A stretch of DNA of 64,000 bases from Adineta steineri. Taxonomy: Eukaryota > Rotifera > Eurotatoria > Adinetida > Adinetidae. The translations under genes were made by a program, and so were the position numbers. Each line of letters opens with the position of its first letter. The first letter of the stretch is position 1. Below the pieces are notes generated by a model that worked only from the letters and a program-made list of their open reading frames with translations, had not been told where the DNA came from and did not search any database. The stretch is taken from contig CAJNOI010000058.1 of NCBI GenBank assembly GCA_905250115.1, positions 379,149-443,148 of the forward strand, given 5' to 3'. Below, piece after piece: positions 26,958 to 38,739 of the stretch.

Positions 26958-28618
26958 GATATTTTTAAAAAAAGTTTTAGTTGTTGAAATAAAACTGATA
27001 TCTGAGATAACAAAATATGAAGATTCACAGCACAGACAAGTCTATCAAACAGATAGTTTGAGCCAATTATAGAAAAGAAATAAAGGAGGGCGCTAGTTAC
27101 ATTTACTAAAAATATTAAACAAAAATCTTTGATAAAATTAATGTATTGACATATTCTTATATGGTTAAAACAGTCTGTTTAATATAGAAATCAAAACTAT
27201 TAACACTTATGTTCGATCAATGTCTACATGATTTATTTTATAACAACTGTTCTTATATGATTACCTAATGATTCGTTACATCATTATTATCGACAAACGT
27301 TTTTTCTAATCGAATGTAATAACATAGATGACAAAATTTTTTATGAATATTACATTTCGCATTTTATGTACTAAATAATAAAAGATAGAATGTTTATTAA
27401 ATACCAGTAAGAAAAATGTTCGCTAAACAATGCCATAATAATATAAAGATTTTAACTACTCGAAAGATATTTTTAATGCGATGCAAAGCAAAGAATTTAT
27501 GTAGTCCTTCACGGTTTTCTTCCTTTCTCGACGGCCGCATTCAGAATTACCATTTTGTATTGTGATTGTTTCAGGAACGGAACATCAGAAAATACTCATT
27601 TAAACGAGAGATCAATATCAAGATCGAACTGATTTTGACTTCTTTTTTATTCCGAGGTACTTAAAAACGAAAAGCAATCTAACAAATGTTTTACAGTTGA
27701 TGACAGATAATGAATCACCGGTGTTCTTTCAAAATCCATTTTCTCAAACGAGTTTTGACTCGTGTGCGATCTAGTTTGTAATTTGAAGACACGCATACAA
27801 AATTATATCATTTTTTCAAACAAAGAACAACATACAATCCAAAGTTATTTTCATGAACAATTATAATGTAATCTTCGACATTTTTTGTTTTCTAAATATT
27901 TTTACAAAAGAATCAAGCTATCAGACAAAAACTTTTGTGAATTGAGTGGATACTAGTTGGACTGATTTTACTCAACGTCCAAAACTAGTCTTGCTCTTTA
28001 TGATTAGAACCAATTGAAATAGGATTCTGTTATGAATAGTAATACTTATTGTTCCGCTCTACATTACTGTAGAAGTCTAACTATTCAGAAAGAAATGACT
28101 TGAAAACCTGATTTTTTTTGAATAATTTTTGTAATGATTTGTTTTTTCCTGATCAATCATATCTATGTTTATAATGATGAAACAGTTTAATAAATTAGTC
28201 AGCTTATGATCAAAGCCGAATTACATATAAAATCGTACGAATAATCATATCTGCAAAAACGTTCAATATATGAAGTAAAATATTCTCAATATTTCAGAAT
28301 AATTTGTCTAGCAACAGGTCAGATTGTACTAACATTCGTCAATCATGAAATTAATGATCTTATGTTTTTTTCTCAATTCATTTGTCTGACTGTTTCTTGG
28401 GAATAAATTCTATTGCATCTTATAAAACATCTGTGTTTGATTTTTATTGATTATAACGACGAACACAATATTCATGTCCATTATATACCATTTGATATCA
28501 ATAAAACAATCTTGATAAAAACGTGGTGTACAGTTGCTGTGTCGATTCTGTCATTTTGAAATTGACGTCATTTTTTTTCGGGTTTTTACCTTTCAGTAGG
28601 TAATTGCAACATCATGTG
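26958..28618. other. intergenic up to the assembly gap
   Basis: Upstream of VPS45 and upstream of the LRR gene. The main feature is the Helitron-like 3' end at 27748-27774, listed separately. The last bases before the gap (28590-28618) contain a TTTCAG acceptor-like site and could enter an exon of the LRR gene, but the gap prevents a call. Otherwise nothing is seen. Confidence 0.45.
27748..27774 (+). mobile_element. Helitron-like 3' end, copy 1
   Basis: A perfect 5-bp-stem hairpin ACGAG-TTTTGA-CTCGT at 27748-27763 is followed after 7 nt by CTAG (27771-27774), and the next base is T. This is the architecture of a Helitron 3' terminus: short hairpin about 11 nt from a CTRR end, inserted before T. 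The upstream block (27685-27722, with AGTTGATGACAGATAATGAA) also recurs near 29931-29950. No Rep/helicase ORF and no 5' TC end could be identified, so this would be a non-autonomous copy or a remnant. Confidence 0.5.
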
Positions 28619-28718
28619 NNNNNNNNNNNNNNNNNNNNNNNNNNNNNNNNNNNNNNNNNNNNNNNNNNNNNNNNNNNNNNNNNNNNNNNNNNNNNNNNNN
28701 NNNNNNNNNNNNNNNNNN
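28619..28718. other. assembly gap (100 N)
   Basis: One hundred consecutive N bases. The gap falls within or at the start of the 141-bp LRR exon-intron array, a structure that assemblers readily collapse. The true missing length is unknown, since 100 is a conventional placeholder. Confidence 0.99.
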
Positions 28719-29473
28719 AACATTTGGCTAATGCATTGCAATACAACACAGTAACTGTCTTTCTCCCTTTATCTATATCATGTATTTACTTACACTTTTT
28801 CATCTAGACACTCACGTCACTATATATCCGGTGGAATAGAATTGGAGACGTTGGAGCACAACATTTGGCAGATGCATTACAACACAACAAAGTAAATATC
28901 TTTCTCCCTTTATCTATATCATGTATTTACTTACACTTTTTCATTTAGACACTCACGTCACTAGATCTTTCGAGCAATAGAATCGGAGCTGTTGGAACAC
29001 AACATTTGGCAGATGCATTACAACACAACAAAGTAAATATCTTTCTCTCTTTATCTATCTCATGTTTTCACTTACACTTTTACATCTAGACACTCACCAC
29101 GATAAATCTCGGAGACCATGTAATCGGTGATGATGGAGCACAATATTTGGCAGATGCATTGCTACACAATACAGTAATTGTCTTTCTCTCTTTATCTATG
29201 TCATCTGTTTGTTTACACTTTCTCATCTAGACACTGACCTCACTAGATCTTTCGGACAATGTAATCAGAGCTGTAGGAGCACAGCATTTGGCAGATGCAT
29301 TACAACACAACACAGTAACTGTCTTTCTTTCTTTGTCTATATCATCTGTTTATTTACACTTTCTCATCTAGACAGTCATCGCACTAAATCTCAACGGCAA
29401 TGAAGTCGGAGACGAAGCTAAACATATAATCTTTGAATTTCTGAAACGCAATAGAACCGGAGGACAGTCGTGA
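28719..29473 (+). CDS. leucine-rich-repeat protein, 3' part (5' end lost in gap)
   Basis: Partial gene. Visible exons are 28719-28750 (partial), 28808-28891, 28949-29032, 29090-29173, 29231-29314 and 29372-29473. Each complete internal exon is exactly 84 nt and encodes one 28-residue LRR of the ribonuclease-inhibitor/NLR type (for example TLTSLDLSSNRIG and AQHLADALQHNK). Each intron is exactly 57 nt and nearly identical to the others. All junctions are phase 0, and the intron's final TAG is in frame, so a retained intron stops translation. The last exon encodes a divergent capping repeat (TVIALNLNGNEVG...FLKRNRTGGQS) and TGA. The upstream domain, for example NACHT or another effector, cannot be seen because of the gap. 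Ligand and role are unknown. Confidence 0.8.
28751..29371 (+). repeat. 141-bp tandem exon-intron repeat
   Basis: Tandem units of 84-nt exon plus 57-nt intron with an exact 141-bp period; unit exons start at 28808, 28949, 29090, 29231 and 29372. Intron sequences are as similar as the exons, so whole units were duplicated or homogenised rather than exons shuffled. The array continues into the N gap on its 5' side. Confidence 0.9.
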
Positions 29474-29509
29474 TCGTGAATTGAAATATTAGATATATTT
29501 CGATCACGA
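29468..29509 (+). repeat. hairpin across the LRR gene stop codon
   Basis: TCGTGATCG at 29468-29476 is the exact reverse complement of CGATCACGA at 29501-29509. The inner bases GAAATAT / ATATTTC extend the pairing imperfectly. The TGA stop of the LRR gene (29471-29473) lies in the left arm. It might be an RNA structure or a leftover of a palindromic insertion; no function is known. Confidence 0.5.
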
Positions 29510-29803
29510 GCGCATGGGAAATGATGATGATGTTGAGTATATTTTTATTTTGTTGTAATATTCGAAAAAACAGTAAATAAACTGCTGATTTCTAGACTTA
29601 GTGTGTATTCTGATGATAAATTTCAGTTATGTTTTTCGGTAAGTGGTGAGACGATGATGTCTTCAAAAAGATAAATAATTTTTTCAGGAATATTTTGCCA
29701 CTCTGTAGTACATGCAAAACTAGTTTGCGGTGATGTATAGTAATAGTAAAAGTCGAGAGTTGTTTTCAGTTGAAATGAGCCCGAGGCGCCTGAAATCGTT
29801 TGT

Positions 29804-29852
29804 GGGTATGAGTGTGGGCATCTCCTCTATTTATGTACACACACTCATACCC
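29804..29852. repeat. 13-bp perfect inverted repeat (hairpin)
   Basis: GGGTATGAGTGTG at 29804-29816 pairs perfectly with CACACTCATACCC at 29840-29852 around a 23-nt loop. It sits between the LRR gene and the second Helitron-like 3' end. It could be a subterminal hairpin of a mobile element. Confidence 0.7.
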
Positions 29853-30126
29853 TCAATATAATTCAACAAGAACAATAAGAAAAATTAAGCATGACTTTTT
29901 TTCTACATGTGTTTTATAGTTGAAGCTGAAGTTGATGGCAGATAATGAATCATCAGCTTTCTTTCTACGTCGGTACTTTAAAGTCTTGGTTTACATGAAC
30001 TAGTGTCAACTGTATTTTGAAAGTATATAAACTTCACTCGATTCTAAGATAATTCTGAATGTTTAGAAATCTGTGAAAATCTTAAAATCGTCCTTTCGAT
30101 ATCGAGCATCGCATCACATTTCGCAG

Positions 30127-30153
30127 ACGAGTTTTGACTCGTTTGCCATCTAG
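30127..30153 (+). mobile_element. Helitron-like 3' end, copy 2
   Basis: The same hairpin as at 27748 (ACGAG-TTTTGA-CTCGT, 30127-30142), the same 7-nt spacer and CTAG at 30150-30153 followed by T. The block upstream (29931-29955, GATGGCAGATAATGAATCAT) matches the one upstream of copy 1. The two ends flank the LRR gene 2.38 kb apart in the same orientation, so the LRR segment could lie inside one Helitron that ends here. Confidence 0.5.
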
Positions 30154-30271
30154 TTACTTTTCTGATATAATATGACAAAATGAATAATAATATCTTAGTT
30201 ATAATTTACAGAATAGATTTAACATGAAATATAAATATTCAAATGAGTTTGTTTTCATCAAACGACATTTG

Positions 30272-33079
30272 TTAAATTAGTTTTAAATCAGTAGTTGATC
30301 TGCCTGTAAAAGGACATCTTAATTGAGTTGGATTTTTGTTAATAACATTTATAGATTTTGATTTCACCACATCTATTAACCAATATGTAGGATGTACACC
30401 TTTACTCTAAAGTAATTCAAAATAGTACTAAATATAATATCTATAATAATCTACTTTAATTTCAATTTGACCTCGATAATCAATTGTAAAACGATTATCT
30501 ACTACTAAATAATTGTACGATGATTGACTCAAATGTATTCGGCCGTCCTAAGAAAAAAATAAAGAATATCAACTAAGTTACACATAAAATCCTTCTGTAC
30601 TTACTTCACCACAAGTTGTTATTCGACTTGCCTATAACGATAAGATTAACAATATTAAAAAGTTGTAATATATTCAAATATTAATACTTACCATATTAAT
30701 TGTATCACCAAACAGACAGTATTGAATATTTGTCCTGCCTACAATACCACCTACTGCTGTGCCGGAATGAAAACCTAGAATATAATTAATAAGAACTTTT
30801 ACAGATATATAATTATGATATTATCCTACCAAATTTGACTTTAAAAGGTTGATTTGTTACTGGATTAATAATACTTTTACTGGCATTTAGAAGATCAAGT
30901 GCTAAATATGCAATAATCTCAGTTTGATGAAAACCATGTGGATTTTTCATAGCTGATGTACTTCCATCATCTTGTTCATCAGTATAATCAGTCAATGAAG
31001 ATAACTAATATAAATAGACAAACGATTTAAATGATATTAAATAAAAAAGATTTTTTACCGCTGATGATTCTCGTTTAATAGAAGTCAAATGTGATCTATC
31101 AGTAAGACCAGCAACAACCATATAACTTGCATCAGCTTTTGTTTCTACTTTGAAAACATCATAATTATCTTCTACTTCATCAAATGTATTAATTATTTGA
31201 TTAAGATATTGAATAGTAGACGCAGGATCAAGTTGAACACTTAGAACTTTAAAATCAGTTAAATATGCAAATAAAACAGTTACAAGAGGATGAGACTAAA
31301 TAATCCGTAACAGAAATCTATTTTTTTTTCCAAATAAAATCAATAGTAAAAGTATACTTCACAAATACTATTAGGTCGTACACCTGATTGAAGCATTATA
31401 GCAATATGTTTTGGTAAAATTGAATATAATAATCGTTCACTTCTTTTACGCCATTCAATCAATTTCTTTTTTGATTCTTGTAACTTGATTGACCATAGAT
31501 GTTGCTAAAGTTAAAAAGAACATCAAAATTTTTAGAATTAATTCAAAAAGCTTATTTATGTAAGAAAAACGTAGAAACAGTTCTATTTATAGTTTATTAA
31601 ATATACTCACTTTTGCAATAGCTTCTTCTATTTCTCGTTCTTGATGTATACCTGTAATTAATATATCACTTGTACTATCAAATAAGTTTAACTCTGACAA
31701 ATGTAAACCAGCTGATATCATATCATTTGTACTTCCTAAACTAAAATATCTATTTCATTGTACTCTTTTGCATTCATATATATGTTCAATAAAAACAAAT
31801 TATTATGTAACTTACACAGGATGACACAGAAACCATAACATATTTTTATGTTCTAAATATTTCATTTGACCTTTCAATTGAATTTTGCCTGATGATCCAG
31901 ATCGTAATGGTAATCGATTTTCCATTAAAAATACAATATGTCGACCATAAGAAAGAACCTTTGAAGAATGATAATAGTATTTGAAAAAGAAATGAATAAA
32001 GAGAATATACTTTATCCCATTCGACATGAATATCAGGTCGAATAAGTCGAAAAACTTCATCAAGTGGTCTTCCAATCAAAGGAGTATCATCAGGAAAGAT
32101 ATGTAGAAGATTTTCTCCCACACAGTGAATACGTAATGCTGAATTCATAAGAATTGAAAAAGGAAATACCTAAAATAGATATATAATCTTTGATTATTGA
32201 AATTTAAATAATATGAATGTCTTGTATATACTCGAAAAAAAGTTTCCCCTTTAATATTGGGCAATGATGGAAAATGGAGTATTCGTTTTGGTTGAAATCC
32301 TATATTATTAAATTGAACCCAAAAAGCAATATGAGCAACTAATAATCAAAATATAAATATTGAATTAAATGAAATTTTTCCATTATTTACATACATTCTG
32401 GAGTAGACCAATCATGTAATATATTCATTGTAATATTTTCTTGAAATAGTGCTCTAGCTGCAGCAACTAAACCTCCTTTTGCATAACGAGCAAATCCATG
32501 ACGAACACTTCTAAATAACGAAAACTTATCAAAGAAAAATAATTTCAACTTTCAACTTATTTTTAATTCAAATAACTGAAGTATTAAATCTTTTAAATTG
32601 TTAATAACTACTTACTTGTAAACGAGTGTTGCACCTGTTGCATTTTCTTCTGTAACATGAAATAATGGTTGAATCATATTTGGAAAAGAAAATCGATTTG
32701 AATCATGTAATTGATCAATAGCAAAAAGAAAATCACGTAGAGTTCGTCCAGCTACTCGAAGTATTTTATCAAAACCAAAATTAACAAAATAACGAACAAA
32801 ATCTTCACCAAAAAATTCTAAATATGATTCAGATGTTCCTTCATGTAAAATGGTTGCCATGCCTGTCATAAAAAAACATTAAATACATGCAAAATGAAAA
32901 CTTGTATATATATATTTACATTCACAAATATCGAATAATATCTTCTCATCATATCGTGCAAATAATTGAAATGTTTCTGATGGTAAATTAAGTTCATGTA
33001 CAATACGTTTCCATAAACTATCACCGTGAAAAACAATAACACCATCTCGTGCACTTTCCAATATAATACCATAAAACAT
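30272..33079 (-). CDS. H-NOX guanylate cyclase, copy 1 (beta-like catalytic site)
   Basis: Soluble guanylate cyclase family protein of about 680 residues that would make cGMP in response to a gas ligand bound at haem. Domains in order: H-NOX (about 1-180) with the proximal haem His in IDQLHDSNRF and the haem-propionate motif YKSVR; HNOBA/PAS-like and linker helix (FFRVFPFSILM ... GRPLDEVFRLIRPDI ... LKGQMKYL ... WFLCHPV); then the class III cyclase domain. In the catalytic part the first metal Asp of FSDIVGF is Tyr here (LFAYLTDF), while KVET, RYCLFG-like QYCLFGDT and the Asn/Arg pair (INMASR) are kept. That resembles the beta half of a heterodimer. One extra residue is inserted at the second Asp (ETKADASYM). 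The stop is TAA at 30272-30274. It is the first of three tandem copies, but transcribed last in order of position. Confidence 0.9.
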
Positions 33080-35266
33080 TTATCAAAAATTGTATATGAC
33101 GTTGAATAATATCTTAAAAAATGAAAGGTTATACTAAGAACATTATGCGTATAAGTAAACGCATTTTTATTTCTGTTCAATAAGAAGTCATGGCGATATT
33201 CGGAAATCCGATATGTAAATCATGCAATCTTCTATCCTGAATGTAGTAGTAACTATTCCATTGAAATCTTAGTCGAATCTGTATGTGTCATGTCGAGTGC
33301 ACTAAGTTCTGTTTCCAGGAAAAATCGTAAAAAAAATATTATTTATTTATACTAAAGAATCACGCAATAAGTACAAACTGATTCTTCATAAAAAAATTCT
33401 CTTAACCTTTGTACCAAATAAATTAGAAAATAAACGACCTATATAAAAAAAAGATTTTTAATGTTTACATGTTTTCTTTCGAATAATTACTATCAAAGGA
33501 AGTCAAATTGTTCGACAACAATATATAAATGAGTGACTATCGATTGTGAAAAAAAGAATATTTTGAATAGAAAACTTACCGTTATATTTTCTATCAAGTA
33601 GAATTTAGGTAAAAAAATCTTCAGTACGGGAAATATCGCTGTAAATTTCTCTCAAAATAAATTCATGTCTCAGTATTTATATTTAGTAATAGATTAAAGT
33701 GAATAGAACGTACTAAAAGTAATATGAATGAATACTTTTAGATCAAAAACAACTATCCAAGAGAAGAGATTGTGCGATGAATCAGTAAATTATGTTAAAG
33801 AGACGAAAAAAGCTAAAAGGAAGGAAAATCCTCGAGCAAAACGGATGTAAGCATCCACTCTATCTTAATTGAAATCATTGACTTGAACGAATGCAAAGAC
33901 TGTTATTGATCTTTTTGAAATAAATACATAAATAAGTTATATATTTGTTTGATTGACGTCAAAGATTTTTATTTTGTTTCAGAAAAATATAAAAAAAAAC
34001 AACAGAACATACATCAGTAATAAAACGTTCAAAATTCATAGAACATCTTTCACAGTTGGATATAAATCAAATCGTGTTAGAGTAAGACAATAATAAAAAA
34101 CATAAACTATCAAAACTTTAACTAAAGATAACTAATGTTAAATAAGATTAGAAAGAGAGAAGTAAACTTATCGTATGAAATATTAAACAGTATTATGTAT
34201 AAAATTTAAGCTATAAGCTGAATAAGTATCTTATATAGGTACCGAAGAATTCAGACGAAAAGGATCAGATTTTTTCATGTATTGTTATGAAACGAAAGGG
34301 ATCTGTATTAATACTTGGAATACACAGTTGACTATTTTCTGTACATACATTAACGAAAAGTATCGATGTAGTAATAATTCATTTTCTACAGATCTTTATA
34401 ACAAAAAAATATTGATAATTGCTGTAAGTAAACCTTGACATATTTACTAATATTTTTCCAGGATAGAACGATGTTAAATTCATTCTCAGAGAGGACATTT
34501 GAGAGATATTCTTTGAAGAGAAAGAATTAATAAAATATAACACAATTCAAAGTATTGATTGATTTTTACACTTTGTTTCGAATACAAATATTTTATTAAG
34601 CTAAATAAATAGTAACAAATGTTTTTGATATAAATAATAATCATGATTTAAAATGTATTTTTAGTTCACATTTGTTAGTTAATAATTAACGTATACTGTA
34701 ATTAGTGAGCAGAAAAAAATGGAATTTGTTCTATATTTATATGTTGCATAAAAAGATACATATAATCATACCGATGATTATAAGAAAGTAAAAATATTCA
34801 CCACATAATTTCCTAAGAACATGGCTTGCATATGTCAATAAATTATGGTTCAAAAAAAGTTTTTTAATAACTTCATCAAGTATTAAGGTTTACATATTTA
34901 GTGTTTTTTAGAGAACTAATGAAAATTATTATCCGATTAAGAATTAAGACAAGTTTTAATTAGAGTTTCATGAGAAAATAATATCAAATCCTATACTAAT
35001 ATGATAGACATATGTTGAAAGAAAAACATTTTACGCTTATATGATATTCCAAGATTGTACAGCAACGGCGGCTGCTCAGCTGGACGGCTTACATCTCTAA
35101 TTGTATTCCTTTATTTTTTTAAATTTATATTATTCTTTATAATCTTGATAATGATAAATAATATTCATCCTAAGGTTTCTTAAGGTTCTACTAAAATTCA
35201 TTTATTAAATAATGATCTCATTACATGTTATATCTATCAAAAGTCGACTAATTAAATATATTTGTT
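33080..35266. other. intergenic between cyclase copies 1 and 2
   Basis: Upstream region of copy 1 and downstream region of copy 2. AT-rich with no recognisable exon; I looked for a remnant fourth cyclase copy and found none. Confidence 0.5.
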
Positions 35267-37931
35267 TTATTTTAATACTAAATTTTGAATACTAAATGGA
35301 CATTTGAATATTGTTTGATTTTTATTAATTTTTGTAGTACATGATTTTTCATTTAAACCTGTCAACCAATATGTATCAGTTGGACCGCTACCCTAAAATA
35401 CTCAAAAGATTATATTCAATTAAATTCTACTTATAAGCATACTTTAATATCTACTTGTCCTCGATATTCAATTTTAAAACAGTTGTTTGCTACCAGATGA
35501 CTGTATGCCATTTGACTGAAATGTATTCGACCAATCTAGAAATTATTCAATTTTTATTTTTAATGATATTTTATTATAATTACTTCACTAGTAGCTGTAA
35601 TTTGACTTGCCTAACAAAATAATAAATATATACGAATGTGTATATCTACATAGAAAACTTACAATACTAACAGTATCACCGAATAAACAGTATTGATAAT
35701 TACGTGTACCAACAATACCACCTATAGCCGTACCTGAATGAAATCCTAAACAAAAAAACATTAGGATTTTGAATCTAATTTTTGATAATTCATTTTATTT
35801 CTTACCAAGTTTAAGATGAAATGGTTTCTTGGTAACAGGATTATGAATATGTTCACTAGCATGTAAAAATTCAAGTGATAATTCGGCAATAATTTCAGTT
35901 GGATTAAGTCCCAATGAATTTCTATTAAATTTTTCTTCTTCATTGATTGATATCTTTGATAACTAGAAATATATATATTATAATTATCAATTTGATTTTA
36001 TGTCAGTCCTACTATTTGTGATCTGTTCTGTTCTTGAACTAAGTGTGATTGATCATGTATACCAGAAACCAACATATAACTTCCATCCGCTTTTATTTCG
36101 ACTTTGAATACATCAAATTTATCGGCTATTGTATCAAATAAAACAATAACTTCATTAAGACATGTAATAGTATGAGCAGCATCAAGATGATCACTTAATG
36201 TTTTCATATCCATCACATCTATGAACATTATCGTTACAAAAGGTTGACACTAAAAATTTCAATATATATTGATTTAATACACAAAAATTCTATATTTTAT
36301 ACCTCGCAGATACTATTTCCTTGTAAACCAGACTGAAGTAATAGCGTGATATGTTTCGGCATAGTTGAATGTAATAATGCTTGATTTTTTTCATGGCATA
36401 CATTTAATTTATGTCGTAAACCCGGCTCTTTTTTCATCCATACATGTTGCTTTTAAACATGAGAGAAAAATTGAAAAAGATAAATATTAATAAGATTAAA
36501 ACTAACTTTATATTTAGTTATTTCCAGTTCATGTTCCTGTTGTATACCTGTAATTAATATATCACTTGTATTATCGAATAAATTTAAATCATTTAAGTGT
36601 AAACCAGCTGATATCATATCATTTGCACTTCCTAAACTAAAATAGTCATTACATTTTACTCTCTTACAGTGATATACACATCGTTAATAAACTCAAACCA
36701 TTATGTAACTTACACAGGATGACATAGAAACCATAGCATATTTTCATATTCTAAATATTTCATTTGACCTTGCAATTGAATTTTGCCTGATGATCCAGAT
36801 CGTAATGGTAATCGACTTTCCATTAAAAATACCATATGTCGACTATAAGAAAGGACCTTTGAAGAATAATAATAATATTTTAAAAGGAAATGGATAATGA
36901 GAATATACTCTATCCCATTCAACATGAATATCAGGTCGAATAAGTCGAAAAACTTCATCAAGTGGTCTTCCAATCAAAGAAATATCATCAGGAAAAGCTT
37001 TTTGAATATTTTTACCAAAACGATGAATACGTAGTGTTGAATCCATAAGAATTGAAAAAGGAAATATCTAGAATGTACAAAACATAATTGATAGTTTATA
37101 TAATATAAACATTTTGTTATATTTACTCTAAAGAAAGTTTTCGATTTTACAGGAGGCAAAGATGGCACGTTAAACAATCGTTTTACTTGATGTTTTTTAT
37201 TATCAAAATGTACACAAAAAACAATATCTGAATCTAATAATAGCAATAAGAAAAATGAATAAATATATATATCTATAAATAATACTAACATTGATTATTT
37301 GAAAAATCATGCTGTATAGTTACATCAAGATCGTTTTCATTAAATAGTAATGAAGCTGCAGCTTTAAGACCACCGATAGCAAAATGAGCTAGTCCATAAC
37401 GTACACTTCTAAATATAGTTTTGTCTCATATATATATATAACATTTATTTAGAAATAAATAATTCATATACTTACTTATAATTAAGTATAACTCCATTTT
37501 CATTTTCTTCTGTAACATGAAATAAAGGATGTTGCATTTGTGGAAATGTAAATCGATTTGAATCATGTAATTGATCAATAGCAAAAAGAAAATCACGTAA
37601 ATTTCGTCCAGCTACTCGAAGTATCTTATTAAAACCGTATCTATAAAAATAGCGAATAAAATTTTCACCAAAAAATTGCAAATATTCATCACGTGAACCA
37701 TCATTTAAAATTTCTACCATACCTTCAAAAATTTGAAATTTCTTTAATGAATAAAATAGAAATTAACTTACAATCACAAATATTCTGTAGTATTTTATCA
37801 TCATATCGTGAATAAAGTTCAAATGTTTCTGATGGTAAATTAATTTCCTTGACAATACGTTTCCACATAACTAATCCATATGAACCAACAATACCATCTC
37901 GAATAGTATCCATAATAATACCGTAAAACAT
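35267..37931 (-). CDS. H-NOX guanylate cyclase, copy 2 (alpha-like catalytic site)
   Basis: Paralogue of copy 1 with the same exon plan. H-NOX keeps the haem His (IDQLHDSNRFTFPQM) and YKSVR. The HNOBA region is nearly identical to copy 1 at the DNA level. In the cyclase domain the first metal Asp is present (MFIDVMDM), the second site reads EIKADGSYM with the same one-residue insertion, and GFHSGTAVGGIVG and QYCLFGDT are intact. The Asn and Arg of the consensus NxxSR are lost (VSIASQ). That is the pattern of an alpha-type subunit, which supplies metal ligands but not the Asn/Arg pair. In vertebrates alpha subunits have lost the haem His; here it is retained. Start ATG at 37929-37931, stop at 35267-35269. 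Confidence 0.9.
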
Positions 37932-38739
37932 TATTGATAATTATATTCAATATGAGAAGTTGTGTTGATTTTAATGAACTCAAAATGAAGAATTATAGGT
38001 ACATTAAACTATATATTTAATTTTGTCTGAACACAGAATACGTAGAAGATAGAAGAGAGAAAAAACTAGAAATTCATAATTTATTTTCTGTCATTTACAC
38101 AACGTAACTTGTCATTTTAATAAGTAGCTTTGTTAAATTTAACAGGAAAAAACTTTTTTCTTCATATTTATCTTTCAGTACAATCTCAACTACTTGAACT
38201 TTCTTGTATTTGATAGATGAATTAACCATAAAATTTCTTCTTTTTCAGTTGTCTGCCTTCTATAATATCTTGAAATGTACGTGGAGAATTTATTTTCATA
38301 AAAAAATGAATTATTTACACATCAAAGATATTCTTTTGACAAGGAAATGAGCGCTTTGAGAATTATAATGTTCTTGTTGTTTTTTTAGAAGTAATCATAA
38401 GAAGAAATTACTATTTTATAAGCTCAATATACGTGAGATGTTTTTTTTAAAATAGAAACAAAAGAAACATATAATTTTTATGGGCAAAATTCTTCTCATG
38501 TGAACTTCCTATGTTAGATTCATTCTGTATTTGTTGTCAGAAAACCTGTTAATGAGCAATGTTGTACTGCAATGATTTCTATTTATATGTGTTTTATTAA
38601 TAGTATAAAATTACAACAAAACATTCAGATGTTGTTCTAATTTGTTTGTCGATAAATAAGAAAATATCAAGTCTTAATCGCAATAATCATTCATTTCTTA
38701 GATGAATAACTTATAATTCGTTCAAATAACATTAAATAG
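37932..38739. other. intergenic between cyclase copies 2 and 3
   Basis: Short spacer holding the copy 2 promoter and the copy 3 3' end. AT-rich; no gene, RNA or repeat recognised. Confidence 0.5.

Larger units (their letters stand above)
29474..30271. other. intergenic with hairpins and Helitron-like end
   Basis: Between the LRR gene and the 3' end of cyclase copy 1. It contains the hairpins at 29468-29509 and 29804-29852 and the second Helitron-like 3' end at 30127-30153. No gene is seen. Confidence 0.5.

Noticed and set aside
31812..32075. Similar 80-90 codon frames in each cyclase copy
   Set aside because: They read through introns in a shadow frame; they recur only because the three genes are near-identical there.
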